Below the pieces are notes generated by a model that saw only the letters and a list, made by a program, of their open reading frames with translations, was not told the DNA's origin and ran no database searches. The position numbers and the translations under genes are program-made. Positions 8,126 to 17,393 of a DNA stretch of 64,000 bases are shown one piece after another (the first letter of the stretch is position 1; each line of letters begins with the position of its first letter). The stretch is taken from contig NZ_JAEHGC010000001.1 in NCBI RefSeq assembly GCF_016107705.1, forward strand, positions 124,001-188,000, in the 5' to 3' direction. This DNA comes from Neobacillus cucumis (lineage in GTDB: Bacteria; Bacillota; Bacilli; Bacillales_B; DSM-18226).

Positions 8126-8566
8126 TTAACCGCTATAAACACTATCACATGTTCCAGCTTTTGGTTCATAAAAACAATGTTGCTTAAATTGACCGGATTG
8201 AGGTTGACCGTACCATGTTGGAGGGCATGGAGCATGTGGATTAAAATACCAAAGGGCATATTTCGCTGGGTGATCTCTCCAATAATCCAAATTTTGTTTT
8301 GCTAATCTTCTTTCAGCAGTTCTTGATCTTTGATAAAAAACATTCCCTTTTTGAACTGCTTCAAAAGAATAATTTCCTCCTTGTACTTGAAAGATTACAT
8401 CATGAATAGTTTTTACATCTTCGAAGTCTAAACAGGTTGCTACACACCGATTCACAATTACATTTCCAACATACAACATTCCTTGTTTTCCTTCACCCTC
8501 GGCTTCTGCTCTCATCATCCTTGCCATTTCATCTACTTCATAACTTCGATAATTTACTCTTGGCAT
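8126..8566 (-). CDS. cwlJ: Cell wall hydrolase, CwlJ-type spore cortex-lytic enzyme
   Basis: A 146-aa protein of the Hydrolase_2 (SleB/CwlJ) family that degrades spore cortex peptidoglycan during germination. MARMMRAEAEGEGKQGMLYV holds the expected catalytic Glu (about 21), and AKYALWYFNPHAPCPPTWY plus the Cys-rich end HCFYEPKAGTC match the B. subtilis CwlJ layout as I recall it. Length is close to CwlJ, and there is no signal peptide or peptidoglycan-binding domain, which separates it from SleB. The ATG follows TTGGGGTG. No gerQ-like partner is adjacent. It is divergent from a germinant receptor operon, which supports a spore role. Confidence 0.88.
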   Translation of the reverse strand: MPRVNYRSYEVDEMARMMRAEAEGEGKQGMLYVGNVIVNRCVATCLDFEDVKTIHDVIFQVQGGNYSFEAVQKGNVFYQRSRTAERRLAKQNLDYWRDHPAKYALWYFNPHAPCPPTWYGQPQSGQFKQHCFYEPKAGTCDSVYSG

Positions 8567-8583
8567 TTTATCACCCCAAGAAC

Positions 8584-8612
8584 ATAGTATGAAAAAAAGC
8601 CTACATTCATGT
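8584..8612 (-). promoter_or_regulatory. Possible sporulation (sigma-E-like) promoter of cwlJ
   Basis: On the minus strand CATACTAT (8584-8591) resembles the sigma-E -10 sequence CATACAnT. AACATGAA lies 14 bases upstream as a weak -35. It would place the transcript start about ten bases ahead of the cwlJ ATG. This is a motif match only. Confidence 0.35.
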
Positions 8613-8741
8613 TATCAGGCTTATTATCTTTATTCCTTATTGTGATAAAACACCCAGTTAAATAAAAGTTTTATTGAAGCATATTAATTTACCTCCTGAG
8701 GAAAAATAAGGTAACAATTAAACTAAAATCCGGTGGTAAAA

Positions 8742-10226
8742 ATGAAATTTAACAACGAGGTGTCAAATGTTCTGCATTACAATATCCAAACCTTAACTGC
8801 CCTTTTGGGAAAGAGTTCTGATTTTCAAGTAAGAGAAATTACCTTGACCAGTATAAATAAGAAAGCAGCAATTCTATTCATCGATGAGATTGTAGATACC
8901 AATTCAGTTCAGCGATACGTACTAGAACCTTTATTAACATATAACCTACCTCATTTTAAAACCGACGAAGAACTGCTTACATTTATGGAATCATCTGTCA
9001 TTCAATCGAAAACTATTACACGCGTGGAAGATATGACACATGCTTCAAATGAGTTGCTGGCAGGCAAAACCCTTATCATAGTTGAAGGAATAAATGCTTT
9101 TCTCTCTACCGATACAACTAAATGGAACACACGGAACATAGAAAGCCCAAAAGGACAACGGGTCGCGAAAGGACCTGATGTGGGTTTCTCCGAAAATAGA
9201 AGCACAAACATCTCTCTTGTAAGGAAAATTATTAAAAATCCTAATATCAGAGTAACGACCAAGCAATATGGAACTAACACCCATACAGATGTATCGGTCA
9301 TGTACATTGATAACATCGTAGATAAGGAAATACTGAAGACAATCTATGAACGCCTTGAAAACCTGCAGTTGGATGCAATTCTGGAAACAAATTATATTCA
9401 GATGGTTCTGACGAAGGAGTCCAAATCTTTTTTTCCGCTTATGCTCAACACAGATAGACCCGATGTGGTAGCGGGTGAAATGTTGGAAGGAAAAATCGCG
9501 ATTTTTGTTGACGGCTCACCTTATGTACTGATCGCTCCTGCAGTTCTCGTTCAATTTTTCCAAACGCCCGAAGATTATTATATAGGGAAAACTGGTCTTT
9601 TAAATACGCGCCTTCTTCGCTGTTGTTTATATTTTATAGCCTTGTATATTCCGGGAGTGTATGTAGCGTTTGTGACTTACCATGCAAATTTGCTGCCTGT
9701 CAAACTGTTATTGGGATTTGTTTCACAACGAGAATTGGTACCATTTCCATCCGCATTACAAGTATCTGCTTTGATTATTGTGACCATAGCCATAAACGAA
9801 AGTTCCTCGCGCCTGCAGCAAAATATTGCCATTACGGTGTCCATTTTCGCGGGAATTGTATTGGGTCAGTCTGCTATTGAATCACAATTAGTCGAACCAG
9901 CCAGCTTAGTTGTCGTTTGTATTACGTATATTTTAGTCAGTGTTGTCCCAATATTCTCGATGAGAACACCGGCAGCAACGCTCACTCTTGTTTTTATTAG
10001 TGCGGGCGCAGCTCTCGGCTTTTACGGAATTGCGTTAATGTCGCTTGTTTTACTGCTTCATCTAACTTCATTACGGAGCTTCGGAGTCCCCTATTTATCT
10101 CCTTTTGCTCCACTTGTTGCTCATGATTTAAAAGACAGCGCCATTCAATTGTCACAGGAAGAAATGACAAATGATGAGTCCCATTACATGAAGGAAGAAA
10201 CGGTGGAAGAGACAGATGAAGCGTAA
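8742..10226 (+). CDS. Spore germination receptor A subunit (GerA family)
   Basis: Inner-spore-membrane germinant receptor subunit, about 494 aa. An N-terminal cytoplasmic domain (residues 1 to about 280) contains the conserved region GPDVGFSENRSTNISLVRK. Four to five membrane segments follow, with VPFPSALQVSALIIVTIAINESS. The ATG at 8742 is preferred over the GTG at 8733 because GGTGG lies 5 bases before it. An acidic tail ends the protein. Order in the operon is A-C-B, as in gerK. The germinant cannot be predicted from sequence. The upstream region has a CATATTA that could be a sigma-G -10, but no convincing -35. Confidence 0.93.
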   Translation: MKFNNEVSNVLHYNIQTLTALLGKSSDFQVREITLTSINKKAAILFIDEIVDTNSVQRYVLEPLLTYNLPHFKTDEELLTFMESSVIQSKTITRVEDMTHASNELLAGKTLIIVEGINAFLSTDTTKWNTRNIESPKGQRVAKGPDVGFSENRSTNISLVRKIIKNPNIRVTTKQYGTNTHTDVSVMYIDNIVDKEILKTIYERLENLQLDAILETNYIQMVLTKESKSFFPLMLNTDRPDVVAGEMLEGKIAIFVDGSPYVLIAPAVLVQFFQTPEDYYIGKTGLLNTRLLRCCLYFIALYIPGVYVAFVTYHANLLPVKLLLGFVSQRELVPFPSALQVSALIIVTIAINESSSRLQQNIAITVSIFAGIVLGQSAIESQLVEPASLVVVCITYILVSVVPIFSMRTPAATLTLVFISAGAALGFYGIALMSLVLLLHLTSLRSFGVPYLSPFAPLVAHDLKDSAIQLSQEEMTNDESHYMKEETVEETDEA

Positions 10227-11409
10227 ACATACGAAATCAAATATTACCCTCTTTCTGGTAATAGGATTGGTAATCGCTAATATCATCGGCAAATTTGCTC
10301 AAGACAGCACGTTGAATAAAATTTACATTATTTCCGCGATCGGGATTGATAAAAGTAGGAGTGGATACGTTACAAGCTTACAAATTTATAATCCAGCATC
10401 CAATAGCAAAGAAGGAGCAGCGGAACAAGGTGCATATACGTACAGTGTGGAGGGGCGAACCATTTCTGAAGCGATCAACCGTATTCAAAATAGAATGCCA
10501 CGGGCCATTTTCCTGGATAGTATGAAAGTGGCTGTTATAGGAGAATCTTTAGTAAAATCAGAAGGAATTTCTACCCTTACCCAGTACTTTTTGCGGGAAT
10601 CCAGTTTTCCTTCCAATATAAGGTTGGTCATATCGAAGGGAGTTAATCCAGATAAACTTCTTCAAATCGTTACGCCGGTTCAAAAAATTTCTGGAAGCAG
10701 ATTTGATGAAATGCTGGATTTAAAACAAGATTCCTGGGGTGAACTCTCGAATATAACGGCTGACAAAATAGTGGGGGTATTAAAGCAGAATAGGACGGAA
10801 CTGACCATCCCTTATATCACCCTGAAAGGTCCATTCTCAAAGGGAATTTCGAAAAGTAATATCGAAAAGGCGACGCCAGATACGATATTGGAAATGGATG
10901 GATTCGCCGTTTTTAAGAATCAAAGATTATCTTACTGGCTTTCTTCATCGGAAAGTAGTCTGTATGCGTTAACTCGCACAAATATACACGATACTGCATT
11001 GGTAACAAAGTGCAGTAAACAGTCGGGATATGTAACATGGAAGGATGTTCAAAGCAAACATGATATTCAATTACAAAGTGGAAAGGGAATTCCATCCTTT
11101 CTTCTTCAGGTTCAAATTAAAGGTAAACTAGAGGATGTGTCGTGCAATATGGACACTTCGACTGTCCAAAACATTGACCGATTAGAACATGATGCAGAAC
11201 AAGCACTTCAAAATCAGATTAATCGGCTGATAGAGAAAACGCAAAATAAAAAAACCGATATCAATGGATTTGCAGAAACTATGTATCGAAAACAACCAGA
11301 GCGGTGGAACCGGTTAAAAAATAATTGGGATTCCGTCTATTCAACCATACCGATTCATACAAAAGTTAGGATTGATATTTTAGAAACAGGAGAAATTTCA
11401 TCGCAATAA
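10216..11409 (+). CDS. Spore germination receptor C subunit (Ger(x)C family), lipobox absent
   Basis: A 397-aa protein with the GerC pattern: IYIISAIGIDKSRSGYVTSLQIYNP at the start of the mature domain, a central region with ITPVQK-like strands, and a C-terminal domain ending RWNRLKNNWDSVYSTIPIHTKVRIDILETG. Typical GerC proteins carry a lipobox Cys. Here the N-terminal hydrophobic stretch (LFLVIGLVIANIIGKFAQD) has no Cys, so membrane attachment would rest on an uncleaved anchor. It overlaps gerA by 11 bases. Otherwise full length and apparently intact. Confidence 0.9.
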   Translation: MKRKHTKSNITLFLVIGLVIANIIGKFAQDSTLNKIYIISAIGIDKSRSGYVTSLQIYNPASNSKEGAAEQGAYTYSVEGRTISEAINRIQNRMPRAIFLDSMKVAVIGESLVKSEGISTLTQYFLRESSFPSNIRLVISKGVNPDKLLQIVTPVQKISGSRFDEMLDLKQDSWGELSNITADKIVGVLKQNRTELTIPYITLKGPFSKGISKSNIEKATPDTILEMDGFAVFKNQRLSYWLSSSESSLYALTRTNIHDTALVTKCSKQSGYVTWKDVQSKHDIQLQSGKGIPSFLLQVQIKGKLEDVSCNMDTSTVQNIDRLEHDAEQALQNQINRLIEKTQNKKTDINGFAETMYRKQPERWNRLKNNWDSVYSTIPIHTKVRIDILETGEISSQ

Positions 11410-11442
11410 TACGGACTCTGTACATGGAAGGGAATCGATGGG

Positions 11443-12540
11443 ATGATGGTAAGATTAGCGACAATTGAAATATTTTCCTTAATGATCAACTTTTTGCTTG
11501 GAAGTACTATTGTCGTAGGATGGAACTTCGAAACGAAACAAGATGTTTGGATTACAATTTTGTTGTCGTTAGGCTTTGGTATAGGGATTTTTTATTTTTA
11601 TCTGATGCTTCACTCAATCGGAAAATGGGGAAATTTAATCCAACTTATGGAACTTGGGTTTGGAAGATGGATTTCCAAACTACTAGGATTTATATATTGT
11701 CTATACTTTATATACATTGCAGGAAGAGTGTTAAAGGATTTCTCCTTTTTCGTCTCTCAAGTGCTTTTTCACAACATCCCCTTTATGATTATATCTATCA
11801 CACTTCTACTCGTGGTTTCGTATAGTTGTTATCTTGGCATCGAAGCTACAGCCAGAAGTTCAGTGATTTTATGCGCTTTTTCAGGCTTTTTCATTTTTAT
11901 TCTTATGGCTTTTGGATACCTATCTCCTTATTTTGAATTTAGCCATTTAACTCCCGTATTCCGGACGAGCTGGAAGAATATTTTCTCTTCCGTTTTTCCA
12001 ACCGGATTAACTTTCCCGTATGGCGAGCTCATCGTATTTACGATGCTATTTCCATATGCTAACAATAAAAAGTCTTTACGAAAATACGGTTGGATTTCTG
12101 TGTGTACAACCGGAATGCTCTTACTTCTAGCCGGAGAAATGATACTGGGCTTGTTAAATTCTGAAACAGTCAACATGTATGTATTTCCTTTTGTGAAGGC
12201 TTTGGAACTGACTAGCGTCTTAGAATTTCTGCCACACATGGAGATTTTTGCGGTCATCCTCAACCTTATCGGTGGATTTGTTAAAATCTCAATATTTATG
12301 TACGGCGCGCTTATGATTCTTGCGAACATATTTCCAAAGACAAAGCCAAATCGGCGAATCATGGTAACAGCGGTCCTAACCTTTTTATTCACTTTTACAT
12401 TGTCGAAAAACATTATTCAACACTTGTTCATTGGATTGAAAATTGTTCCGCTTTATCTCCACATCCCATTACAATTTATCATTCCAGGTATCTTGGTCAT
12501 TTGTTTATTTGTAAAGAAACACATTTTAAAATCAATTTAA
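11443..12540 (+). CDS. Spore germination receptor B subunit (GerB, endospore germination permease)
   Basis: A 365-aa polytopic protein of the amino acid/polyamine/organocation-like GerAB family with about ten membrane segments. Visible conserved parts are MINFLLGSTIVVGWNFETKQDVW near the N-terminus, FGRWISKLLGFIYCLYFIYIAGRV, and FPTGLTFPYGELIVFTMLFPY. The B subunit is thought to bind the germinant. It follows gerC by 33 bases. An adjacent ATG at 11446 is also possible. No clear terminator follows; the next sequence is a decayed gerC fragment. Confidence 0.92.
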   Translation: MMVRLATIEIFSLMINFLLGSTIVVGWNFETKQDVWITILLSLGFGIGIFYFYLMLHSIGKWGNLIQLMELGFGRWISKLLGFIYCLYFIYIAGRVLKDFSFFVSQVLFHNIPFMIISITLLLVVSYSCYLGIEATARSSVILCAFSGFFIFILMAFGYLSPYFEFSHLTPVFRTSWKNIFSSVFPTGLTFPYGELIVFTMLFPYANNKKSLRKYGWISVCTTGMLLLLAGEMILGLLNSETVNMYVFPFVKALELTSVLEFLPHMEIFAVILNLIGGFVKISIFMYGALMILANIFPKTKPNRRIMVTAVLTFLFTFTLSKNIIQHLFIGLKIVPLYLHIPLQFIIPGILVICLFVKKHILKSI

Positions 12541-12606
12541 ATAAGGGCTCTAATTGTTCATTTCTTGCATTTGCTTATTGATTCGGTCTACAGCCAATTT
12601 TGTTGA

Positions 12607-13178
12607 GTTGCTTACGAGAGTAACTTTGATGTTGCATTGCCATTAATTCAGTCCAAAGGTGATAATATTCAGTTGAATGCATCGGCTTTATTTCGGAATG
12701 GTAGCTACTCAGGAGTAGATTTGTCCCCAACTCTGACAAAAATAGTTTTGCTAATGAAGGGAGTTGCTGGGCTGGGCATCCATCTTATTGTTGATATCGA
12801 CGGAGCCTCTTACGATGTATTGGTAAAAAAGGCCCACAAAAAAATTGTAGTCACCGTCAAGGATAATAAGGTTACTGAAATCATGCTGCCTGTAAAAATA
12901 CAAGCGCAAATACTGGAGGCAAACACCAATAATAATCCACTGACACAAACAAAGTTGAATAAATAGAGAAGAAGCTGACAAATGAAATAAATGATCAAGC
13001 GCTTCAAACAATCCAGACTTTACAAAAGGCGAATTGCGACTATCTAGGACTCGCGCGTGAACTTCATGCTTATCATCATGAAGAATGGAGTAAGATGAAC
13101 TGGCGAAAAGAATATCCAAGATTAAAGATTCGTCCTGAAGTCAAACTTCAGATTTTAGATTCCGGAGTCATGTTCTAA
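12607..13178 (+). pseudogene. Decayed gerC remnant (C-terminal half, frameshifted)
   Basis: Two adjacent frames together give the second half of a GerC protein. The first, from about 12607 to 12966 (YESNFDVALPLIQSKG, then ALFRNGSYSGVDLS), stops at 12966. The second, in another frame from about 12967 to the TAA at 13178, reads EKKLTNEINDQALQTIQ through ELHAYHHEEWSKMNW to RPEVKLQILDSGVMF. That ending is the GerC C-terminus. The 5' half is missing; an in-frame TGA at 12604 marks the edge. So one frameshift and a 5' truncation inactivate it. It lies between the two convergent receptor operons, consistent with loss of a third gerC. Confidence 0.8.
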
Positions 13179-13205
13179 AAGATATTTGGCATGCATTTTT
13201 AAAGA

Positions 13206-13235
13206 AACCTTGTGGAAGTTCCACAAGGTTTTTAG
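13206..13235 (+). terminator. Terminator after the gerC remnant
   Basis: AACCTTGTGGAA and TTCCACAAGGTTTTT form a near-perfect stem with a very short loop and a T run. It probably ends the plus-strand germination transcript. Confidence 0.85.
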
Positions 13236-13330
13236 CATTAAAAATTTTCCTTCAATCTTTTTCTGAATTTCTTACAGTTGAAAGTGACTGGACGAAACCT
13301 GGGTCTTTATTATAGGAATTGTGCAGCTTG

Positions 13331-13365
13331 AAAGTCCCAATAACAAAGTTTTGGGACTCCTTTTA
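13331..13365. terminator. Hairpin downstream of the minus-strand ger operon
   Basis: AAAGTCCCAA pairs with TTGGGACT around an 11-base loop. The T tract is modest on both strands, so it may be a weak bidirectional terminator for the operon ending at 13394. Confidence 0.5.
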
Positions 13366-13393
13366 CATTTATAGTTCAAAATCAACCTACTAC

Positions 13394-14545
13394 CTACTCC
13401 TCCCTCTTGTAATATTTATAGGTGTTAAAATGAGAAATTTCCGCCTTAACCTTGATGCTCTTCAAGGAACTCTCATCCAGGTAGAACGTACCAGATTTTT
13501 CTAATTCATGAAAGGATTTTGGATGGCGGCGGTACCACTTTTTTCCCACGTTCAATAGGTCGGCCTGCTGTTGGATTCCTTTCTTATATAGGGCAGCGAC
13601 TTTCTTTTTCGTATCCGCTGCAATGATCCGATTTAATTTCGTGATAGAAACATCCTCGATTTTTTCAAGCAAATCTCCTTTCACCGAAAGTTCGACGGAG
13701 AACACAGGGGAAGCCGTCCCTTTCATATATTTCACTTTCATTTTGGGAGAGTCGAGCTTAACAGCTGCCAAAAGCTTTTCGTGTTCGTTTACCTCCTCTT
13801 CAACGGAAATCTTCTTTTCCGTAAGCCACTCCATGTAGAGGGAGTCTTTAAAGGGGAGGTTAGCTATATGCTTCCGGTTTTGAAAGACGGCCCATCCATT
13901 GAAAAAAAGAACGGGATACTTCTTTTCTGCTTTCCAGGTGTTGTGATCGATCTTGACCATGGGGATTTTCGCCACTCCCATAGGTTCAAAATATTCCCTT
14001 AAAAATTGTAGTGCCAGCATCGGTTTCAGAGAGTCCAGATAGGCCCTGTTCCCTCCTTTTCGAAACATAACTGTATAGGGGGCAGGATAGTCAAATAAGG
14101 CTTTGGCCTGGAACACATCCTGGATGGGATCTTCTGCTATCACGATCCGCATTGTGTGACGGAGGGACTTATTACGTTCGATTTCCTCCACGACTTCCCG
14201 AAATTTGTGGTCCACAAGATGATTACTTATGACGAAGGTGATTACGTGCCCGAAAAACAAAGGCGGCTCTGACTTTTTATAGAGATGGCTGACGGCCAGA
14301 TTCAACGTTTTCCCCTTGGCTTTGGCAACAAAAGCCGGGATGGGCCCGGTTGGTCTCCCGCCTTCCTGCTTGGCTACCTCCGCAAAATTCAGCGACTGCA
14401 GATAGGTGATATATTCCCCTTTCTTCTCGTCATAATCCATCCCGATCGCTACAATATAGTTCAAATCCTGGATATCCTTTAAACCGGTGCATCCGGATAA
14501 CAGCAGGCAAGCAGACAAAATGGCAACCATCCATTTCTCCCTCAT
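13394..14545 (-). CDS. Spore germination receptor C subunit (Ger(x)C lipoprotein)
   Basis: A 383-aa lipoprotein with a standard signal peptide and lipobox (LLLSGC, Cys19), followed by DLNYIVAIGMDYDEKKGEYITYLQ, the usual start of the GerC N-terminal domain. It ends with RRHPKSFHELEKSG and KSIKVKAEISHFNTYKYYK. Third gene of a B-A-C ordered operon; its ATG overlaps the A-subunit stop by four bases. In contrast to the plus-strand operon's C subunit, the lipidation site is intact. Confidence 0.93.
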   Translation of the reverse strand: MREKWMVAILSACLLLSGCTGLKDIQDLNYIVAIGMDYDEKKGEYITYLQSLNFAEVAKQEGGRPTGPIPAFVAKAKGKTLNLAVSHLYKKSEPPLFFGHVITFVISNHLVDHKFREVVEEIERNKSLRHTMRIVIAEDPIQDVFQAKALFDYPAPYTVMFRKGGNRAYLDSLKPMLALQFLREYFEPMGVAKIPMVKIDHNTWKAEKKYPVLFFNGWAVFQNRKHIANLPFKDSLYMEWLTEKKISVEEEVNEHEKLLAAVKLDSPKMKVKYMKGTASPVFSVELSVKGDLLEKIEDVSITKLNRIIAADTKKKVAALYKKGIQQQADLLNVGKKWYRRHPKSFHELEKSGTFYLDESSLKSIKVKAEISHFNTYKYYKREE

Positions 14546-16002
14546 GACCGGTCCTCCTGCCTAGTAGTGTCTTCCGGACTAGTTGCGTCTGTTCTGGAAT
14601 TATACCATTGGCGTGGTGCCATCATGAACGACCGGAACGCTTCACTTATCTTAAACGGGGCGAGCGACCCGAGGAGCGGTTCCCCGAAGGAAGTGATAGT
14701 TGAAAGATAAAGTATGGTCAAGATTATGCCGGCAAGGACCCCGAATAATCCGAATAACGTGCCAAAAAGAAGAATGATAAAACGCAAAATGGTAATGGCA
14801 GTCGATAAATATTGACTCACCAATGTAAAATTCGCCACGAATGTGATCGCTGCCACGACCAGCATGGTGGGGGACGTTAAGCCCGCCCGGATTGCGGCAT
14901 CCCCCACAATAAGTCCACCTAATACTGCGACAGTTTGACCGATGGCCCTTGGAAGTCGGACGCCTGCTTCATTGAACATTTCAAACAAGAGCAGGATAAT
15001 GGCCATCTCAATTGGCGTGGATAAGGGAATTCCAAACCGCGAGATGGAAATGGTCGCCAACAGGAAGTAAGGAATCTGTTCGATATTGAAGGAAGAAAAT
15101 GAAACCCACAACCCGGGCAAGAAAGCAGATATGAGCAGGCCTGCCAGCCGAAGCATCCGTTCCAAAGACACATAGGCATAGCTTATATACGAGTCCTCCG
15201 GAGACTTGACCATCACCAACATAGAGACTGGAGCATAAGAAACGGTAGGGTTCCCGTCCACAATGAGGGCAAAGCGCCCTTGATTCAGCGCCTGAACGAT
15301 AAAATCCGGTCTCCCGGAATAGTCCATGCTTGGAAAGATGGAATAAGGCCTGTCCCGTACATATGACTCAAGTGCATAGATGCTCGTCAATATATCGAGA
15401 TTGGTTTTCTCCAGGCGCATGTGGATTTCGTCAAGTACCCTCCGGTCAATCAGGTCCTCCATATACATGAGGACCACTTTTGTGTTGCTTCTTTTGCCAA
15501 TACTGTATTCCTCTAGGCATAAGGAAGGGGTATTAAGCCTACGGCGGATCAGGGAGATGTTGGTCCGGATGTCTTCCACGAATCCGTCCTTCGGCCCTCT
15601 GATCGATGTCTCAATGGCGGACTCTTCCGGTGTCCGTTTCGGCAGAGACCCAGCGTGAATGGCGAAGAAGGAATGTTCCAATAGAAACAAGACGTTTCCT
15701 GCAAGAAGCAGCCGGGATATTTCCTCGACAGTATTATCTGATACGTTCTTTGCCTGAAAGAGAAGCGGAAGCGCCTGGTCGGGTACTTGCCCTTCGAAGG
15801 CAATGAATTTCGGTAAAATGTACTGATCAAGATATTTTTGGTCGACTAAACTGTTAAAATAGAGGATTTCATAGGATTCATCCCGCGTCTTGTGAGGAAT
15901 TGACAAAAGGTCCTGGCTTCCTTTGAACAGCTTCTTCAAGTCTTTTGCCTTTTCCTCTAAGTTTCTGTCAGGAAGCGGGTTCAGCTCCGTTTTTCTTCTC
16001 AT
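14542..16002 (-). CDS. Spore germination receptor A subunit (GerA family)
   Basis: A 486-aa protein with the GerA signature GPKDGFVEDIRTNISLIRRRL in the cytoplasmic domain and a C-terminal membrane part containing FGIPLSTPIEMAIILLLFEMFNEAGVRLP. It lies between gerB (35-base overlap) and gerC (ATGA-type overlap), so the three subunits are tightly coupled. The local base composition is visibly more GC-rich than the plus-strand ger operon, so the two receptor operons may have different origins rather than being a recent duplication. Confidence 0.93.
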   Translation of the reverse strand: MRRKTELNPLPDRNLEEKAKDLKKLFKGSQDLLSIPHKTRDESYEILYFNSLVDQKYLDQYILPKFIAFEGQVPDQALPLLFQAKNVSDNTVEEISRLLLAGNVLFLLEHSFFAIHAGSLPKRTPEESAIETSIRGPKDGFVEDIRTNISLIRRRLNTPSLCLEEYSIGKRSNTKVVLMYMEDLIDRRVLDEIHMRLEKTNLDILTSIYALESYVRDRPYSIFPSMDYSGRPDFIVQALNQGRFALIVDGNPTVSYAPVSMLVMVKSPEDSYISYAYVSLERMLRLAGLLISAFLPGLWVSFSSFNIEQIPYFLLATISISRFGIPLSTPIEMAIILLLFEMFNEAGVRLPRAIGQTVAVLGGLIVGDAAIRAGLTSPTMLVVAAITFVANFTLVSQYLSTAITILRFIILLFGTLFGLFGVLAGIILTILYLSTITSFGEPLLGSLAPFKISEAFRSFMMAPRQWYNSRTDATSPEDTTRQEDRS

Positions 16003-17095
16003 GTTGACCCTCCTTTCTCTTTAGGATGAACAGAAGCAGTGCCGAAACCAGCGTGTAAGTAAGGAAAAACACCATGCATGATGGCAGGACGTAAAGAAGG
16101 ACAGCCTTGTTAAAATTATAGGTCTCCCATGGAATCATCATCAGGACGAACAAAATGAGATAAAGAACACCGACAAGAACAGGATGAAGACGGTAATGAC
16201 GAGTTTTCCCGGTGAGAAGCGTCCCAATGAGATACATGAACAAACTGATCCGTGTCAGTCCTCCGCACATCCACTGATAAAGCGCCAAAAAATCCAGATG
16301 CGTTATGTACTCTCCGATGCTTAAAATCCGCCACTCCTCATAGGCAGGATAACGGAGCTGGATCGCTTCCTGCGGCCCAAACTCCATAATGGCGGCCGTA
16401 AGAGGTCCAAGAATCAAAATAGTTAGGAACGTAACCAGAATGAACAGCTGCCTGAACTTGATGGACGCTTGTGAAAATGGTTGCAGCAAAATCACCAGGT
16501 ACATCTCAAGCAGGCCTGAAAGTGATAAGACGACTCCCTTCCAAAAGGGGCTGAACCCTTCCGCTAAAACGGGAAACAAATAACCTGGCTCTTTCATGCT
16601 CGTGTTGCTGAAGGCAATGAATATGCCAAACAAAACCACGAAAGGAACCAAAAATCCGCTGGTAATCGCCATGGCCTTAATCCCGGCTAGCGTGATGATG
16701 AAGCATAGTACCAACAACAGGATTTTAATCATGAATTCTGAATAGTCCGCTAAAAAATAGGATTTCAGCCATACCATAAAATCCCGGAACGTGATATACG
16801 TGCTGATGAGCAGAAAAAGTATGACGGGAACCGAAAGGAGCACAGAAAAAAAGGCTCCAAACCGGTGCCTGACCGCCGGAAAGAAACCACCATCCGGGGA
16901 GTTCTTCAGGATAAAATAAATGATCGGCAAAGACAAGAGGGCGATGAGATAGGCGGCAATCACGCTCAGCCAGCTGTCCCGACCGGCGACAGTTAGTAGG
17001 TTTGGAATCAGAATAACATGGTTCATCAAACCCGTAGAAAGAACGAGCAACAGGAAAAGTTGCCTTGGAATCAGGATTTTTGTTAAGTTTTGCAT
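15968..17095 (-). CDS. Spore germination receptor B subunit (GerB permease)
   Basis: About 375 aa with around ten membrane helices. It begins MQNLTKILIPRQLFLLLVLS and contains ILIPNLLTVAGRDSWLSVIAAY, which matches the GerAB/YndE-like permease family. The ATG at 17095 is chosen because GGTGG lies six bases upstream; the ATG at 17107 has no ribosome site. The 3' end overlaps the A-subunit gene by 35 bases. First gene of the minus-strand B-A-C operon; the promoter must lie in the roughly 300-base divergent region shared with the sensor kinase gene. Confidence 0.92.
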   Translation of the reverse strand: MQNLTKILIPRQLFLLLVLSTGLMNHVILIPNLLTVAGRDSWLSVIAAYLIALLSLPIIYFILKNSPDGGFFPAVRHRFGAFFSVLLSVPVILFLLISTYITFRDFMVWLKSYFLADYSEFMIKILLLVLCFIITLAGIKAMAITSGFLVPFVVLFGIFIAFSNTSMKEPGYLFPVLAEGFSPFWKGVVLSLSGLLEMYLVILLQPFSQASIKFRQLFILVTFLTILILGPLTAAIMEFGPQEAIQLRYPAYEEWRILSIGEYITHLDFLALYQWMCGGLTRISLFMYLIGTLLTGKTRHYRLHPVLVGVLYLILFVLMMIPWETYNFNKAVLLYVLPSCMVFFLTYTLVSALLLFILKRKEGQHEKKNGAEPAS

Positions 17096-17393
17096 GTGCA
17101 CCACCATGATGTTGTATTTCTGTTAGTTTTATCCAAAGTATGTAAAACTATGTATATTGCCATTGTCAAAAGCATGGGAATTTTACGTATTAAATAAAGA
17201 CTCTACTTATTAGTTTTACTAACAATCTGATTAGTTTTATTAAATTTTCAATAGATTTATATTCATTTATAATTAATGTGAAATGATAGCATTAGGAATC
17301 TACTATTATGTTTACTGTACTTATGCCACCCTCTTGTAGAAAACACAGCCTTGATAACACCTATATAATTGTAGAAAGAGAGAGTCATCTATA

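Noticed and set aside
8650..8705. Minus-strand AGGAGG followed by ATG near 8690
   Set aside because: The frame is ATG CTT CAA TAA, three codons only; no gene.
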